Positions 32,201 through 46,030 are shown, counted from the first letter of the stretch. The stretch is DNA of 64,000 bases from Lobosporangium transversale (GCF_002105155.1 NW_019028995.1:310001-374000); one strand, 5' to 3'. Notes: a model not told the origin generated them from the sequence alone. Program-made: numbers and translations.

Positions 32201-35200
32201 AAATTTCTTTTGCCTTATTCTACGGGAAGAAAAATGATGTTATCTACAAAATACTGTCTACTTTTACTACCGTCATTCATGCAATGAACTTCTAACACAA
32301 TGCCACACTTTACTCACCACAGCATTGTGAATTCGCTGGCGGCGCTTGGCAGCAGCTAGAGGCTTTCCCATTGGAAAGTAAAATGGAGGAATAACGTAGC
32401 TTAAAGAGCCTTCCGAGACCATTGTAGCTATAATGTTAGTATGAGACTTAATACTCTTTGCCAGCAGCTGGAGTGAAGAGGCTTGAGATAACTGTTGCTG
32501 CTGAGGACTATTATCGAGGCTGTGCAAGCTGGCCGCATTAAACCCAAGCTTCTTGCCGCCAGAGCTATTGACTCGTTTCCTGCGTGATTTAAATGCTCCT
32601 ACGATCCTGCTTTGTATGCTTTCACTACCGTTTTGCTCTTGGCCATGGATATGGCTATGTTCTGGCTGCTCCTGGGATGTGAACTTTTCTCGAAATCTAA
32701 ACCCAGAAGTAGGCCCAGCTTGATCAAGTATTGACGGTATCTCTTCTTCCAGCTCCGTCGTACTCCTTACTATATCGCCATCACTAATTCTATCCACACC
32801 AATACGTATATTGTAGGACACAGAAGCCTCACAAGTCGGTGAATGAGATATTCTAGAGTCAGAGCTAGAGCTCGTCAGTGAGCCCGAATGCACCTCTGGC
32901 GCCGGACCCAACTCAGGCTGCAGTCTTGGCATACCCAATGAAGCGATATTCTGTGAAATGGCTCCCAAGTTCGGTAATAATATCGGCTCTCCAGCCTCCC
33001 CAATGGCCTTTAGGCGTAATGGCGACATCTCAGGTATATCGCCTCCATGGCCAACAGCCGATTCAGCGGAGCTACCTGCTATTACAGACATCATGCCCTC
33101 ACGCTTCCGGTCGAATATTTCATTGCTGGTAATTACCAAATCGTTTCGCATCGGGATGTCGAGAAGGTCAGTTTGATCCAATTTTGCGACCAAGTCATCA
33201 CATTTCTGATCACCTGATAGTGGTGCGGCCCTCGAGCCCTTGGATATCTCTTCGTCCGTGCTAGTTTCCGTAGCTGAACCACCAGCATTGAGTGACGGTG
33301 AGAGAGATTTCATAGTCTCCGACATGCTGTTTCCATCTACCTTAACTTGCAGGTTGCTCTCGCTCTTGCTGCTCAACAGACTGCGTTGTTTAAGTGATTT
33401 CATGGACCGACTAGAGGTAAGGAGCATGACTGACTTTACGTTGTGGTCAGCTTCATCTGTTATCACTCTACTACAGAACGAGCCGCGCATTGATGGCGAA
33501 GAAGATGAAACTGGTGAAGTTGGCTGGTGAATGCTAGTCGTAGCAGTCATGATTGACGGTGTGGCTATGTTACCTATGGCGGATACGGGTGGGGCCGGGG
33601 TTGCCTTGGTAGGCGCTTTCAGTACATCAGCATCTAAAGACCTCAACCATTATGAAACAGTTCAACAGCTTGCTGTTAGTGCTGGGCACCTAGTAATTAA
33701 TTTTAAAGCCCAAATTCTTTTGCCACAGTAACTTACAAGAAAGTTGGCCAAAGTTTAAAATTGGTGCTGATCGACTGCGCCGCAAAACAAGCCCTGAAAC
33801 ACCGTCTATTTTTGCTGTTCCTCGGGTATTAACAATGTTTTCAGCATCACTTTCATCCTCTGTGTGATTGGTACTAGGCACCTCTCTATTAATAAACCTT
33901 CCGCTGGTAAATGCCCCATGCCTTTGCCAGTGTCGCCATTTATTACTATCCGACACTAATAATGAGGCGCTTTGTAGATGTTGACTTGAAGCAGACGATG
34001 ATGGCAAGCTTTGTGGTGTGTCTCTTTGAGGCTCTTCAGACAATTGAGTGGATGCATACTGTAATGTCGAGAAAGCTCGAATAACGTGACCCTGGATTTC
34101 ATCATTAATTGCCCATATTTCGAATTCTATATGTTGGTGGCAAAATAACACATCAGTTCTCAGAAATACATCGTTGACGCCAATCAGAATACTATTTTGA
34201 TTATGGATAGTTACCATTTTCCTCAAGACTGGAAAGCATAGAGCGGTGAGAACTATCTTTTTCACGCGATGGACTCAGGGGAAGGGTTGCGGCAGTATCA
34301 AGCTGACTTCCGACTGAGAGCGGCTGCTGCTCGGATGATCCTGAAGAGGGAGAGAAGCTGAAAGAAGCCGCTGTAAACGATGAAGACGACATACTGGTGG
34401 TTGGTGGTGAAATGAGAATAGGGGAGAGTAAACATGGGCTGCTGCTAGCTTGCTGATGTGTTGTCCTTGCTGGGACTTCAGCTATGGCTCTAAGCGACTC
34501 CATAGTAGGTGACTCTATAAGGACAGCAGGTGGCGCTAGGCGAGGGAAGTCTGTGTTGGAGATACGCGAGCTAAGGGAGAGCTCTACCGAGCTATTAATG
34601 GTGCTCTGATGTAGCCTTTGGTGAGTATGTAAGGTGCCAGGCCGCATGGGCGGTGAAGCAGAGGCTGATGCGCCAGATGGTGACGTCTGCTTGGGTGGGC
34701 TAAAAGAATGTTTGCTGAAGAGAAATGGTGAGAGAGACGGCGAGGTATCCTTGTCAGATTTTGACCGAAAGATTGATTCTGGATATAATGGCGGGTATGG
34801 CGGGGAGGAAGGAGACGGAGGAGAGGTGAATAAAGGCGCTTGAGTATGAAAATGAAAAGGTGTCATCGATGTCATTGTCGTTGTTGTTGCTGTTGTTGTG
34901 GCCATGGTTGTGTTAGTTCGAGATAAACTTTTTTTATAGCCACTCTCTCCGGGATCGTGTACTTGGCATTGGAACCCTGTAATAATAGGATGAGCGCAAG
35001 GTGAACTTATACTTGTACTCCCATCCTGAGACGATGGCTTTAACCTAGGCATGCCATCATGTAGGTTCTTCCGCGCGGATTTAGCTCTTGTACCAGGCGA
35101 TCTATTGGAAGAGTCGGGTGAGATGGATAATAGTGAATAGTAGTCCATGACCAAAAACGATGGGTTACTTGGCGAGCTAATGGGCGATAGGCCACTCATC

Positions 35201-35979
35201 GCCATATGGGTACATGATCGTCCTGAAGTTGGAGGAGAGGGAGCAGGGGATGGAACATCATCACTTAGTCCCAAGGATCCTGTATAAATGGGCATAGGTT
35301 CACTACTCCCGCTTCGGTTGCTGCCAGATTGCTCATAGCGATGAGGCTGTATTGAAGCTGTTGTGGCAGTGACAGGTTTCTCCTGTTGTTGATATAAGGA
35401 ACAATGGCAAGGAGCTTTCATCAATTCAGGTGCTGAAGCACTATATCGCTGATATTGACCAGCACTATTTTCAGTCAGCGAGATCGTACGATTGCTATAA
35501 GAGGCAGAAGCAGGTGATACTGACAAGCCCAGTTTGTGGTGCTGTTCTCCCTCTGCTGACTTGGCTGTCATCTCTTTGAACCGACTTGTCTTAGACGTGC
35601 GCGATGAAAGCAAGGTCTGTCCCGAAGAGGAAGGTCTATGTTTTGTCTGCTCCCCACAAGAGTGCTCCGACTCTGCACGCTGAGCATGCCCCTTCAAATA
35701 ACCAATATATAATCCCCTATTAGAAAGTGTCATCGATGATGATAGTGCTGGTGTTGGTGTCGACATTGACACTGGTGATGATTCCGGCTCTGCTCCTTGG
35801 GTGCCACCTTGCAATAGTAAGCTAGGCCCTGGTCCAGGCTTAACATCCAGGACCGACTCGACTAATGAAGCTCCGCACCGCTGTGGCTGAAGACGATGCT
35901 GGCCGTCAATCTGCTGCTGCATCTGTAGCTCCTGATATTTTGAAAGCTCTTCGGTCGTACCTTCTCTTGACCAGGCCAT
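29267..35979 (-). CDS. PP2A regulatory subunit B'' (PR72/PR130 type, EF-hand), about 2040 aa
   Basis: The minus-strand exons are 35979-34215, 34126-33737, 33633-32318, 32219-32004, 31907-31772, 31683-29922 and 29804-29267 (2041 codons, phases consistent). The conserved core starts near residue 1131 with IPPFYFPMGKP. It continues with HPGLEFL, ETVITRIFYDANR, HFYVIYCKFWELDQDHDL (first EF-hand), TSIEYWFRCMDIDGDG (second EF-hand, near D1558) and ESPWIAYVELEYEKL. B'' subunits direct PP2A to substrates in a Ca2+-dependent way. About 1130 Ser/Thr/Pro-rich residues precede the core. Inside it are a Gln-rich insertion (about 1372-1526) and a long acidic one before the last exon. The last intron has a GTTTGT donor. 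The frame stays open upstream of the chosen ATG to a TGA near 36104, so an extra 5' exon is possible. Confidence 0.9.
29635..29700 (-). repeat. 18-base minisatellite coding for an acidic repeat
   Basis: About 3.7 copies of an 18-base unit encode EEIDDD repeats in the last exon of the PP2A B'' gene. Units differ only by synonymous A/G changes. Confidence 0.9.
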
Positions 35980-37719
35980 GGGTGGGGAGTGTGGTGAATC
36001 CTCGTCAGCGTCTGACTGGACAGATTTTGTGAAAGATCTTGCAGCAGACCCTGGCTTGAATACATTTGTTATGTCAGCAAGAGCAATGTAATAACATGTT
36101 CAGTGTCCAGAAATTTCAAAGAACAAAGCAAGCGCAGCAGTGTAGACAAAGAAAGGGGAGACAAAAATCAGGGGCCAAAAAAAAAAAAGGAGCACAAGGA
36201 ACACAGAACACAGAACACAGAACACAGGCCACAAAAAAAAAGGGATCAACTTAGTAAGTTAGATGGATGAAATGGGAATGTTTGTGGGAAATGCTGACAG
36301 AAGAAAACCCATTCCTTTCAATGATCATTCATTGTTAATGCTCATGGCAAACAATTTTGCTAAAGAACGGAGAGAGGAGAGAGACAGAGAGAAAGAGAAA
36401 CGTAGTATCTCTCTTCAGAAATGGCTGGCAAAAAAGTAAAGCAAGCACACGAAAATATGGAAGCGCTTACATCCCACTTCAGCGCATTCACATTCAAAGA
36501 CAGTTGGGGATTGGTCTACAAAGAAATAAAAAAGCAGAGCATTGAGTATTAAGACAGCAATGCGAAAAGGATGATCATTTTTTTGTAGAAATGCGATTAT
36601 TCAATGCTTGCAGAGCAAGTAGATGTAGTAGATGGCAAGATAATCTTTACATGTAAGCGTTGTGCTGTCTTTTTTTACTCTTTCACTATCCTTTGTTCCT
36701 TCCTTTGTTCATGTAGACAACTACTTGACATATTCCTGAGGCATGTTTCCAGTAACACATTTTATTTAAGAGTCGCGTGTCGCGTATCGCGTAGATCATA
36801 AAGAAACTCAGTAATGTGGATTGACACAAGATGAGATACGACAAACATTCGCGTATATTTCTTTTCTTTTACCTTAGCAAGGCTGATGGGAATCAATATC
36901 GGTTCCTGGAAGGACTGCCTCAAGGCTAAGCTATTATGTGCAACATCCGTTCTATAGCGCGTTTCTGAATCATCAGATCCCATTACTATCGAACTGTTCT
37001 TACGTCGATGGCTTTATTTTTCCACAGGTTCTCGTGTCTGCTACTCGTAGAAAAATGTTGCCACCAGGTCAATTTACTGATGATGAAACAAATTTTGAAG
37101 AGTTGAGGCTAGATCGTACGCCGTGTTCGAGCTTGGGTTATGGATATGGGCACTGTCTTTCTTAAATAGCCGTGAATAGAAGCAATAAAAAAATAAAAAA
37201 ATAAAAAAAAAAAAAAAAAAAAAAAGCTTGACTAAATATCCGCCTTGAGCAATTATAGGACTTTTGATCGTAATGAAGAGAGAGTATAATGACTTAAACT
37301 TGGTCAAGTTTGCATAAAGTAAAAGGATGGAGTTAAAAAGAAGGAAAGAAAGCACAAAATAAATGAAAGGAGGGATATTTGAAGGCACTGAATGGGATTG
37401 TGGACTATGTTTATGAAGTTATTGACGTTGTAGGTGTTAGTATGTTAGGGTTTGAAACAAGTATGCAGACCCAAGTGTCTTCACCCCTGCTATTGATGTG
37501 GGAATTAGAGGCTGTTACTGAAGGACGAGCAAGTCCATGCAATATGTGGATGTAAAGGAATATGTGGAAGCAGGATTGAAAGGGCGGAGGAGGGGAGGTA
37601 GAAGAGAAAGAGATAAGTACCAGCCAAAGAAGGAACTCTAGACAAAAAAAAAAAAGAGAGAGTGAGAAAAGAAACAGAGGGGTAGATGGTCCAGCCTCAA
37701 AACCAGGGACGCTACGCAG

Positions 37720-37752
<33 letters not shown>

Positions 37753-38251
37753 CGGCAATCATCCTTTCAAGAACAAGGAAAGGGGTGAGTGTTTGTAGGA
37801 GAGCAAGGGTATTCTAGGAGGAGCATTTTTATGTAAAATAAAATATGGCCAACATGAGTTTGTGCGAAAGTGCTCCACAAAAGACTGGAGCTTTCTTTTA
37901 CATTATAAACATGCTGACACATGGTGGCAATCGCAATACACGTTGGATGAGCTAGTCTATAATGCCAAGGGATGCGATGCTAAGGAGAAACATGAGTAAA
38001 ATAAGATGAAGACAATAAGGTGTCAAGAGAGTCAGACAAGAATAGAAAGGACATATAATTAAGTGCTACATAAACCAGCCAAACTGCAGTAGTAGGAGAA
38101 AAAGAGAAAGACATCTTTTGTGGTTAGTTCCATCCGTCAAAAGCAAAAGGATGAGGATTTTATTCTTCAGCTTGTGTACAAGAATAGCATGAGAGAAAGG
38201 TTTGTGCGCAGAGACCAATACAGTTTTTTTTGTCTTTTTTGTTTACTTTAT
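35980..38251. other. Spacer of 2.3 kb between two minus-strand genes
   Basis: The right part is the 3' flank of the phosphatase gene and the left part the promoter or 5' exon region of PP2A B''. It holds A-runs at about 37205-37225 and 37720-37751, and a 7-base tandem repeat near 36200. No gene is supported. Confidence 0.5.
36199..36226 (+). repeat. Four copies of a 7-base GAACACA repeat
   Basis: Exact tandem units lie upstream of the PP2A B'' start. Confidence 0.85.
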
Positions 38252-40738
38252 TCAGCTAAAGTATGATGTTGTTGGTGAATATGTATCTTCTTTAGAGAAC
38301 TTGGCAGGGCCCGACGACATGGATCGTAATGACGAAGAACATGGTGCCTGAGACACAATGGCACCTTTGGAAGGCGACACCAACGTTTCCCCACAACCAT
38401 CACGCTCAATCACCAATTGCCAAACAATAGCCTCATAGCAGAACACATATTGACGCAAACACTGAACCATCGAAAGTCGCTGCTCTCGGAACCTGTTTAC
38501 GGTCGCATAAACTGCATCAATTGTCGAGCCCCCCAGCCACTCACTCTGCGTAGGGGCTCGTCCGATGGTATTTAAAGCGTAAGCATTGTTGTGAATACCA
38601 CGGGGATGAGATAAGTCTGATGAAGTTCGCGCAATACCAAGCACTTCGGAGGACTGTTGCTTGAATCCAGAAAGTACAGAGTCAATAGTGCAAAAGGCTC
38701 CAGTCCTTCCACACCCCGCGGAACAATGTATCACCATCGGGCCCGCCAATGCTTGGACATCATTGTTGTAGCTGTTCGCAAGGTAAATCACCCTGAGTAC
38801 ATCCATTGGCGTCTCCGGGACGCCAAAATCTGGCCAGCCAGTGTATTGAATCTGGGTGATTATCCGCGTTGACGACCTTGCCTTCTCTTCCTGAGTATGG
38901 TCGCGATTGCGATGTCTCAAACACATCTGACGTACCAAGATTGTGTCATTGAAGCCATCGAGACGACGCTCGTTAATAAATTTGACCTCCAAGAGGCCAA
39001 GATCCATGATCGGATGCTCTGATGATGGCCAGTACTGATGACACTTAATCCTGCCCATCTCGAATTCGCGTGTGAGCATGACAACAACTTGTGACCCTTG
39101 CTCCCAGACTATCTTCCAAAAGTCTTGAAATGTCGATGGTAATGGTGCTTGAGTTGCAATGTATGATTTGTTTCCGAAGGGAGAGTTTAGGAACGAGGCA
39201 TTAATATAATCATCTTCCTCGTCCTGGCACTCCTTGATCTTAACTCGTGTCTGATCAAAGGGCCAGATATGGTTATACCGGTTCTTCAACCCTTTCTCCA
39301 ATCCGGCAGAAATACTGAGTTTTGTCTCCTTATTAGATGTCATTTCCTGGGGCGCCATCAGCAGAGCAAGCCTCTTCTTCTCACTACCCTCGATTTTCTA
39401 AACAGAGAAATCGCCGTCATGGTGGTTGCACGAGAGAAGATGTGAATACAACCATTCTTTGAGTTCCTTTGAGGTAGATTGATTTAATAAAACTATCATC
39501 TAAACTTTATATAGTCTTCTGTAGTCTTACCTGAAAGCATTTGGCCAATCTAGACTTGCCTTTGTCAGGATGAATGGCCTCATCTAGCCAAGAGGGGAGT
39601 TGGCCTTGAAGACTGTCGGCTGTAAATCCAAGTGGGAGGCGGACAGCAACTTCTTCCGTGATGCTTGTATTGAGGCCCATTGCTAGACGGACACTCTCAA
39701 AAAGGGGGTTGATATTGGGATTCTCCATCATGGGTGTCTGGCACACGGAGGTCTCACCGGTATTTGGCTTGGCCATAATCTCGGGCAGTGAACCAAGATG
39801 TAGGCGACTGCGTACGTTAGTTGAGGATTTTTTTGTCTCGCTGACTGAATTCGGGTTGGATCCCTCCTGTTCTTGACCTTTGTTTGATACATCAAGCATC
39901 CCTTGTTGGTTTGCACCATAGCACAGAGATGCATGGCTATGAGCAAATGCATTATATCCTCCTATACGAATAGAATGATCATAAGGATATGTCAGTCCAG
40001 TTGTAATAAATAAAAGGAACTTGATACCCTTGAATAGAAATCAGTGCTCATAGTAAGAAGTGAAATCATGATATATATTTACTCTATATAGAATACTATC
40101 ACCTCTTGCCTATTACTTGTTGCTTATTGCTTACCATGAATAAAGGCCATTTTGGCTGAACAGCCTTCCTGGCGAAACTTCTGAATAATGCAAAAAATGG
40201 GCGATCCCTTGACGGGTAGTGTCCCCGTAGCATCAAATACCACAATGTTGGAGAACTTTCTCCAATTCGAGAAAGCTTCAACCTCCCTCTCCGTCCTTAA
40301 CTGCTCCATCACCATCTTAAGAGAGTACATGGGACGCTTCAATAACACATTGGGCACACTCACATTGATGGCAGATTTGATAGTGGACGTAGCATAGCAG
40401 GTAAGCGGTCGCATGTCCAGTAGCAGAACAATGTTCCTATCACCATTACGACTATTGATGGACCTTTTAACTAGCTCTGAGACCCTATCGGTGCTCATCT
40501 CTTCGATCTCAAGATCTTCAAGAGTGGGCGGTTTTGTTGACGCTGATGGTGTGGATGGGAGAGATGATGTTGAAGCCAGTGGCAGTCTGAGAGACGAGAG
40601 AGGGGAAGAGTTGAATTGGATATTTTGAGATTGAGTGGATTTGTGCCACGAACCTCTGCGCTCCATAGTTGATCCTTTGGGATATGGCTCCCAAAGCGGA
40701 CCAGACGTGATGTTATTGATTTGTGTCACTGGTGGCAT
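38252..40738 (-). CDS. Rhodanese-like/tyrosine phosphatase (PTP) fusion, MAPK-phosphatase type, 726 aa
   Basis: Exons are 40738-40135, 39961-39531 and 39397-38252 (727 codons). Residues about 75-205 form a rhodanese-like domain: LLLDMRPLTCYATSTIKSAINV, less its final residues, and FIHGGYNAFAHS. The usual catalytic Cys position reads VVFDATG, so this part is probably a non-catalytic docking module. The classical PTP domain has NRYNHIWPFD, DDYINASF, YTGWPDFGVPE (D535) and the P-loop VIHCSAGCGRTG (C570, R576). All catalytic residues are present. Fungal proteins with this order (Pyp1/Pyp2, Ptp2/Ptp3) dephosphorylate stress MAP kinases, and that role is inferred here. An insertion of about 45 residues lies after the P-loop helix. 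A CTCTAG acceptor just upstream of the chosen ATG, followed by open frame, hints at an additional 5' exon. Confidence 0.92.
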
Positions 40739-43700
40739 ATTTGAGTAGCTAGATGTAACTGACTTCGGTACTTGGTTGAATAATCCCTAGAGCCACAAGG
40801 TATTGTCACAGCTGCAGATGAAGTTGAAGGAAGGCGAGGTACTACGAGAAAAAGCTTTCAATTTTCAAACGAGAATAATCTATGCAGAGTGTTGACTGAT
40901 TATTCAAGAGGGAGTGTGGTGATGGTATGAATTGTCGATCTGGATGGATGGTGCGATGTAGTCTGCTCGATATTTGGTTGTGGTTTGGTTTAGGTAGGCA
41001 AGATCAGGAATGTAATTAGGAGATACTGAACAGGTGGTAATGACGCTGTTGTTAAGGGAGAGAAGCTGCAGCTAATAATTGTTGCTCTTAAGACCGAGAA
41101 TAAGGGTGATCTCGACCCTGTTGATACCAATGTTGATGTTTGAAATTGATACTGAAATGTGGCAATGATAATGATAATGAAAAAGAAAATGACTGCACAG
41201 TGTGTAAAAAAGGAGATTGGGTGTCAGTGTAAGGAAATTTGCAGGCGAAGTAGGAGTGGATTCAACACAGATATGGATAAAGATATAGACAAGGGTGCAG
41301 ACAAATGAAAGGCGGAGTGTCGCAGATCAACTGTGGACACAAGGTTCACTCAGCAAGTGACACAAGCAATAAAAGATATCCCAGATGGAGATCTTTAATT
41401 GTCTAATTGTTTAATTATTTAATTATTCAATTGTCTAATTGTGCCTTTTAAAGAAAAAATAAAATAAAATTATAAAATTAAAAAAGATGAAGCTGGTGAT
41501 GACTTATTTGGTAAAATGTATAACAGCAACTGTTCACTTGAGAATGAAAAAGAGAATTCTCTTTCAAAAGGAAGGATAAGAAATATTTATATGTTGAGAG
41601 GAAAGAAAAAAGAGTAGGCACATGAGTCAAAAAACTAAGAATGAATTTGCGACGTTCTTGATGTACGTCATTGCACATGTTGCATTTGTATTTTTGGCAC
41701 TGCTAAGTCTGAAATGATTGAGGCCGTTCATTTTGAGGATAAAAAGAAGTTCCATACATCACAGAAAATACATGCGGAAATAAATAATATCCGGATTGGT
41801 TGGTTTACTACAGATTGAGCTTGCTAGTGAAGACAACAGCTGTGTTTATTAATCTTTTTAGCCTTCGACCATGTGCTGTACGCGATTTCGCATTAGGATC
41901 GTGAGACTAGTGTGATTTGATTAGACTAAAGATGGATCTTGATACTCTTTTACTTTTTTTGTTGGAAGAAAACAGGGATCCAGAAAAGGGAACATTATAT
42001 TCCTAAAGAAAACTTTTGTTAAATGGGTCAATGCGTCATGGATGCATAACCTCAGGACACTTAAAAAGTTAGACTAGTCAACACACATATTTCATAGTCG
42101 TCATAAACATTATATGTGTATATGTACTTGTTTATTAGACATAAAGTTCCAGATCCATTGATGATTATTTTTTTTCAGACATTTTAGCGCTAAGTACACA
42201 GGAAATGATGCACAAATCAGCAAAACTCGTCAAAGTTGGAATTATTCAATAGGGCAAAATCGCAACAAGGGGCCGACAATTGACATCATGCCCGAAGTCG
42301 CTGCCATAAAACCTGATTGCTAGAATTTAGATAGTTACTTGACTAGTCTCCCTTCATATGTGATACGGACATAATAATATATATATATATATATATATAC
42401 ATGTCTTTTTTTTTTTACTTTTTTTAGGTTTCACCACATTACTTTTCATAATCTAGGGCTCTGCATCTGTCATCATGCCCTCCTCTCTCTTCTCTCCTCG
42501 CTCCTCTCTCCTATTACGCGTTCCTTTTTCTTCTGAACAGGAAGGCGTCATCTCTAGCGCAATTTTCTTTTCCTTAGATTGAATTAACTCCGGTGCACGA
42601 TCAAGGCATGATGACGCCGATTGCGCTTGATCAAAAGAATATCACTACCCTGGCCTGACATTAACATCAAATGCTTTCTCTAATTAGTCTACATATTCAT
42701 ATCTCACGAGAATCATAATCAGTAGACTACTCATATTCCCATTCGCTAGTTTCCACTTCATCATCCTCCTTTGATCTGCATGTGCTGTAGCATATCTATC
42801 ATATTAAGCTAGTAGTGCTTCAGCCAGAGAGCGATATCCTTACAATACACTATTTTCGATTCAACATTGCATGAAAAATTCATTTTTCTGACATATTGCG
42901 TTAATACAATCTTGCCAAAGCGGATTAAATCATAAAATATTTCAACCAAGCTGTGAACGCCCCTGACCATACAATAATGTAGTTATTTATTTCTCGGAAT
43001 TTTTCAGTGCATCAAAGGCTATGCGAAAGCTGCAAGTGCTAAATATATCGTATTCCTGAATTTTATTACCGAAAAAAAAAAAAAAAAAAAAAAAGTAAAA
43101 AAAAGTGGTAATGCAGATTATAAAGTATATCTTCTTTTCTTTCACTCACGGAAATGGTGTCCTTGTTTATAGCGTACTACTAAGTCATGCCGTCCACTTG
43201 TGTTAGTGAATACTCCTCTTTTTCATTCCACTAACACTCGACCAAATAGATATTGCTCTTATGGCTAGGTCCCTCCTGCGTAAGCCAAGTGCGTCTGGAT
43301 AGCACCTAGCTGTGGAATCTAATAGGTTGGTATCCGCATTTTGCATACTATATTAGCTTCTGTTTCGAGGTGATTAATACTGGTGCTCCTACCATGGATA
43401 GATCTGTGGAGTGATATTGCCCCAGGAAACTGCGAGAGGGCGCCTGATAAAAATTTCTCATACGAGCTAATCTGCGTTGTTACTTTAAACTACCTTTGTT
43501 CTTGATCGACCTTCAGCACAAGTCTTCTCCATGACCCTCAAACATAGACGATATTTTAATTTTTCTTGCCACTCGTTGAGCATATGTACCGCCTCAGGAT
43601 GTCGTGGACTCGTTAGAGACAACTCCATGGAGTTCTTCTTTATAGGCTTCAGTAAATAACACCCTTGCCAGCGAGGGATCCCGTGAAAGGCGGAATTAAT

Positions 43701-45147
43701 AAACGTGAAGATGGTGCTATTAGTAATAAGGCTGTGCCTATTGTGACACTATTTGTTGAGGTACTTGGGCCACGCGAAGGCACTATTGTCATTAAACTGG
43801 AAGGATCGAATGGGTGATGGAGCAAAGTAGGGTAAGGTGGGATAGGAATGGAAATGAGCGTTATTATATTTCAAAGACAAGACAAATCAAGGCGTAGATA
43901 GGGTGAGGTGGAGCGATGCAACGCGATGGAGTGCTGGTAGCCAGCCCTAATAGAGGAGAATGAGTCTACGATATGTGGCGCTGAAGAGTGAAGAAGGAGA
44001 TAGAGTAGAAAGGGGTAGAGAGAGCAAAAAGGAAACCAAGAATTAGAAGAAAAGAGCATAGTAAGCAAAGAGAGTGACAAAGAATAGAGGCGATCATCCA
44101 CAAGAATGCGTTAGTGAGCATTTGTATACGATCAAAAAAAAAAAAAAAAAAAAAAAGGAGCGAGCATGCAACAGGGGCGAGAATTCGTTTTTATCGTTGT
44201 TTGTTATTCGTAAGGACGAAATGTAGATGTCTATATTTCACGCGTCTGATACTAGGCCAATGAGAATAACCAAAAGAGCAAACTTGTGGCAACCGTCGAC
44301 AATAATGTGTAGTGGTGAGTATATGACACAGCTGTAGACTATGCTTTGCCAAGAGCCTACTTTTACCCCTTACTCTTTTTCCTGGCCAAAGTCATATCCC
44401 ATCCTAATGAAATTGTAATAAAAACTATTCGTACGATACTCATCAATATTTATACACACGATTCACAAGTGTAGCCATGGCTTAATTGGTCCAAGGCATT
44501 CTAACCAATAAACAAAAAACCCTCTGGTACAGCTTTCTCGGTGCCTTGTCTCGGTGAGTATGACTCGCAAAATTGAAAACCATATTGGAACAAGTTCCGA
44601 AGTCTTGTGAAATACGCCATGCTTACAAAAACCTTGAGCAGAACAAACTAATCTTATGCAGACTCTTTCTTTACCTCATAAGTTCGCAGTAAAAAGCAAT
44701 AAACAGCGTGTACCAAACACAACATTCCACAAGGGGCTACAAACACAGCAAGAAAGAGAATCCACGCAGATGAAATTTCTCTCAGGAACGCTGAATACTT
44801 TTCTATGCCAAATACAAACATAAAAAAGTAAGAAGCAAGAAAGAGAAACAGTCTGCGATGTGCGTAATGGATGAATAGCCTTTTTCTTTCTATTTTTATT
44901 GAGACTGATTTATAAAACTATAGTCGGTGCTGTTCCAGTAAGTGCCAAGTTCAAATCGCGATTTAAGACCAGGGCCACACGACTTGAACAACACAAGGAC
45001 ATTACTATCTTTTACTAACATCTCTTTATCCTGTTGCTGCCATGCTTACTTTCATCCAAAGTCACAGCAAGGTAGATCATATTAATTCCTTGATTGTGAT
45101 GGAGCATTAGATCTCTTTATTCATTTCAACTCATTCTCTGATTCAAC
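40739..45147. other. Gene-poor stretch of 4.4 kb
   Basis: This is the longest gap in the window. It contains AT-rich sequence, TTTAATTAT-type repeats near 41400, an AT microsatellite near 42376-42399, A-runs near 43073-43094 and 44133-44156, and only short frames on either strand. I looked for tRNA T-arms, snRNA-like boxes and domain-bearing frames and found none I could support. It may hold non-coding RNA or decayed repeats that cannot be recognised by eye. Confidence 0.5.
42376..42399. repeat. AT dinucleotide microsatellite
   Basis: About 12 AT units. Confidence 0.85.
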
Positions 45148-45992
45148 ATGGTCGGCTACTACTGCTACACTCATTACATCTTTAATATTATTGCCTTTTT
45201 ATATCTGATTGTTACAGGCATAAGAGCCTTTCCTCTCCAAAGTATGCCACTGTCTATGCAGCGTTGTGCTATGTCAAATAATTTAATGGTATTCATGCTG
45301 GATACAATCTTCTTTCTAGTGTTGTAAAGCTCATGAAATTATATTTCCTGTGCTTGAACCATGTCCTTATTTTTGTCTCAGAAGAGGACTTTTGCCCAGT
45401 AGACCACATCTCCGCATGTAGATACATCGTCATGATGCACTCCTCTGCGCCAGATACCATTCTCTCAAAGGATAGTCTTACCTCCAGTCCGGTCCCAGGC
45501 CCTCTTCCTGAAGCACACCCTTATCCTTCTTCTGCTATTTCCAGGGGTAAATGTGACTACAATGCAGACCACAGTGTAATAAAAAAAGGGTCCGCTGTGA
45601 ACTCGCAGCAACATCCAGCATGGTTCAGGGCCATTGTCGATATCAAGGACAATAGAGATCGAGCTGAACGCGATGCATACACCAGACTGAAGATCAAACC
45701 TGCTTCTGTGGGCAACTTGGTGTGGTATTCAACGACGTTAGATCCAAAGACAGCAGTACGTATCCATAAACAAAGGCACGTGCATCATATCAAATACGTA
45801 ATACCAGACTTATCTGTTCAAATGTATGGACGAGTACAAAAGTATCCTCCGAACTGGGGATTAGACAGGATTGATCAGAGAAATGACAGGCTCGATGGCC
45901 TCTATCATTATCCTGCCAGTGCCGGACAGAATGTCACTATCTATATCATTGATACGTAAAGAAATTTTTCAATCCTCATTGTTTATTTTTAT

Positions 45993-46030
<38 letters not shown>

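Noticed and set aside
36357-37165. Several 60-75 codon frames upstream of the phosphatase 3' end
   Set aside because: There is no domain, splice support or codon bias.
44470-44580. Possible tRNA-like stretch (TAGCCATGGCTTAATTGGTCCAAGGC)
   Set aside because: The D-arm looks suggestive, but there is no matching T-arm or acceptor stem within tRNA distance.
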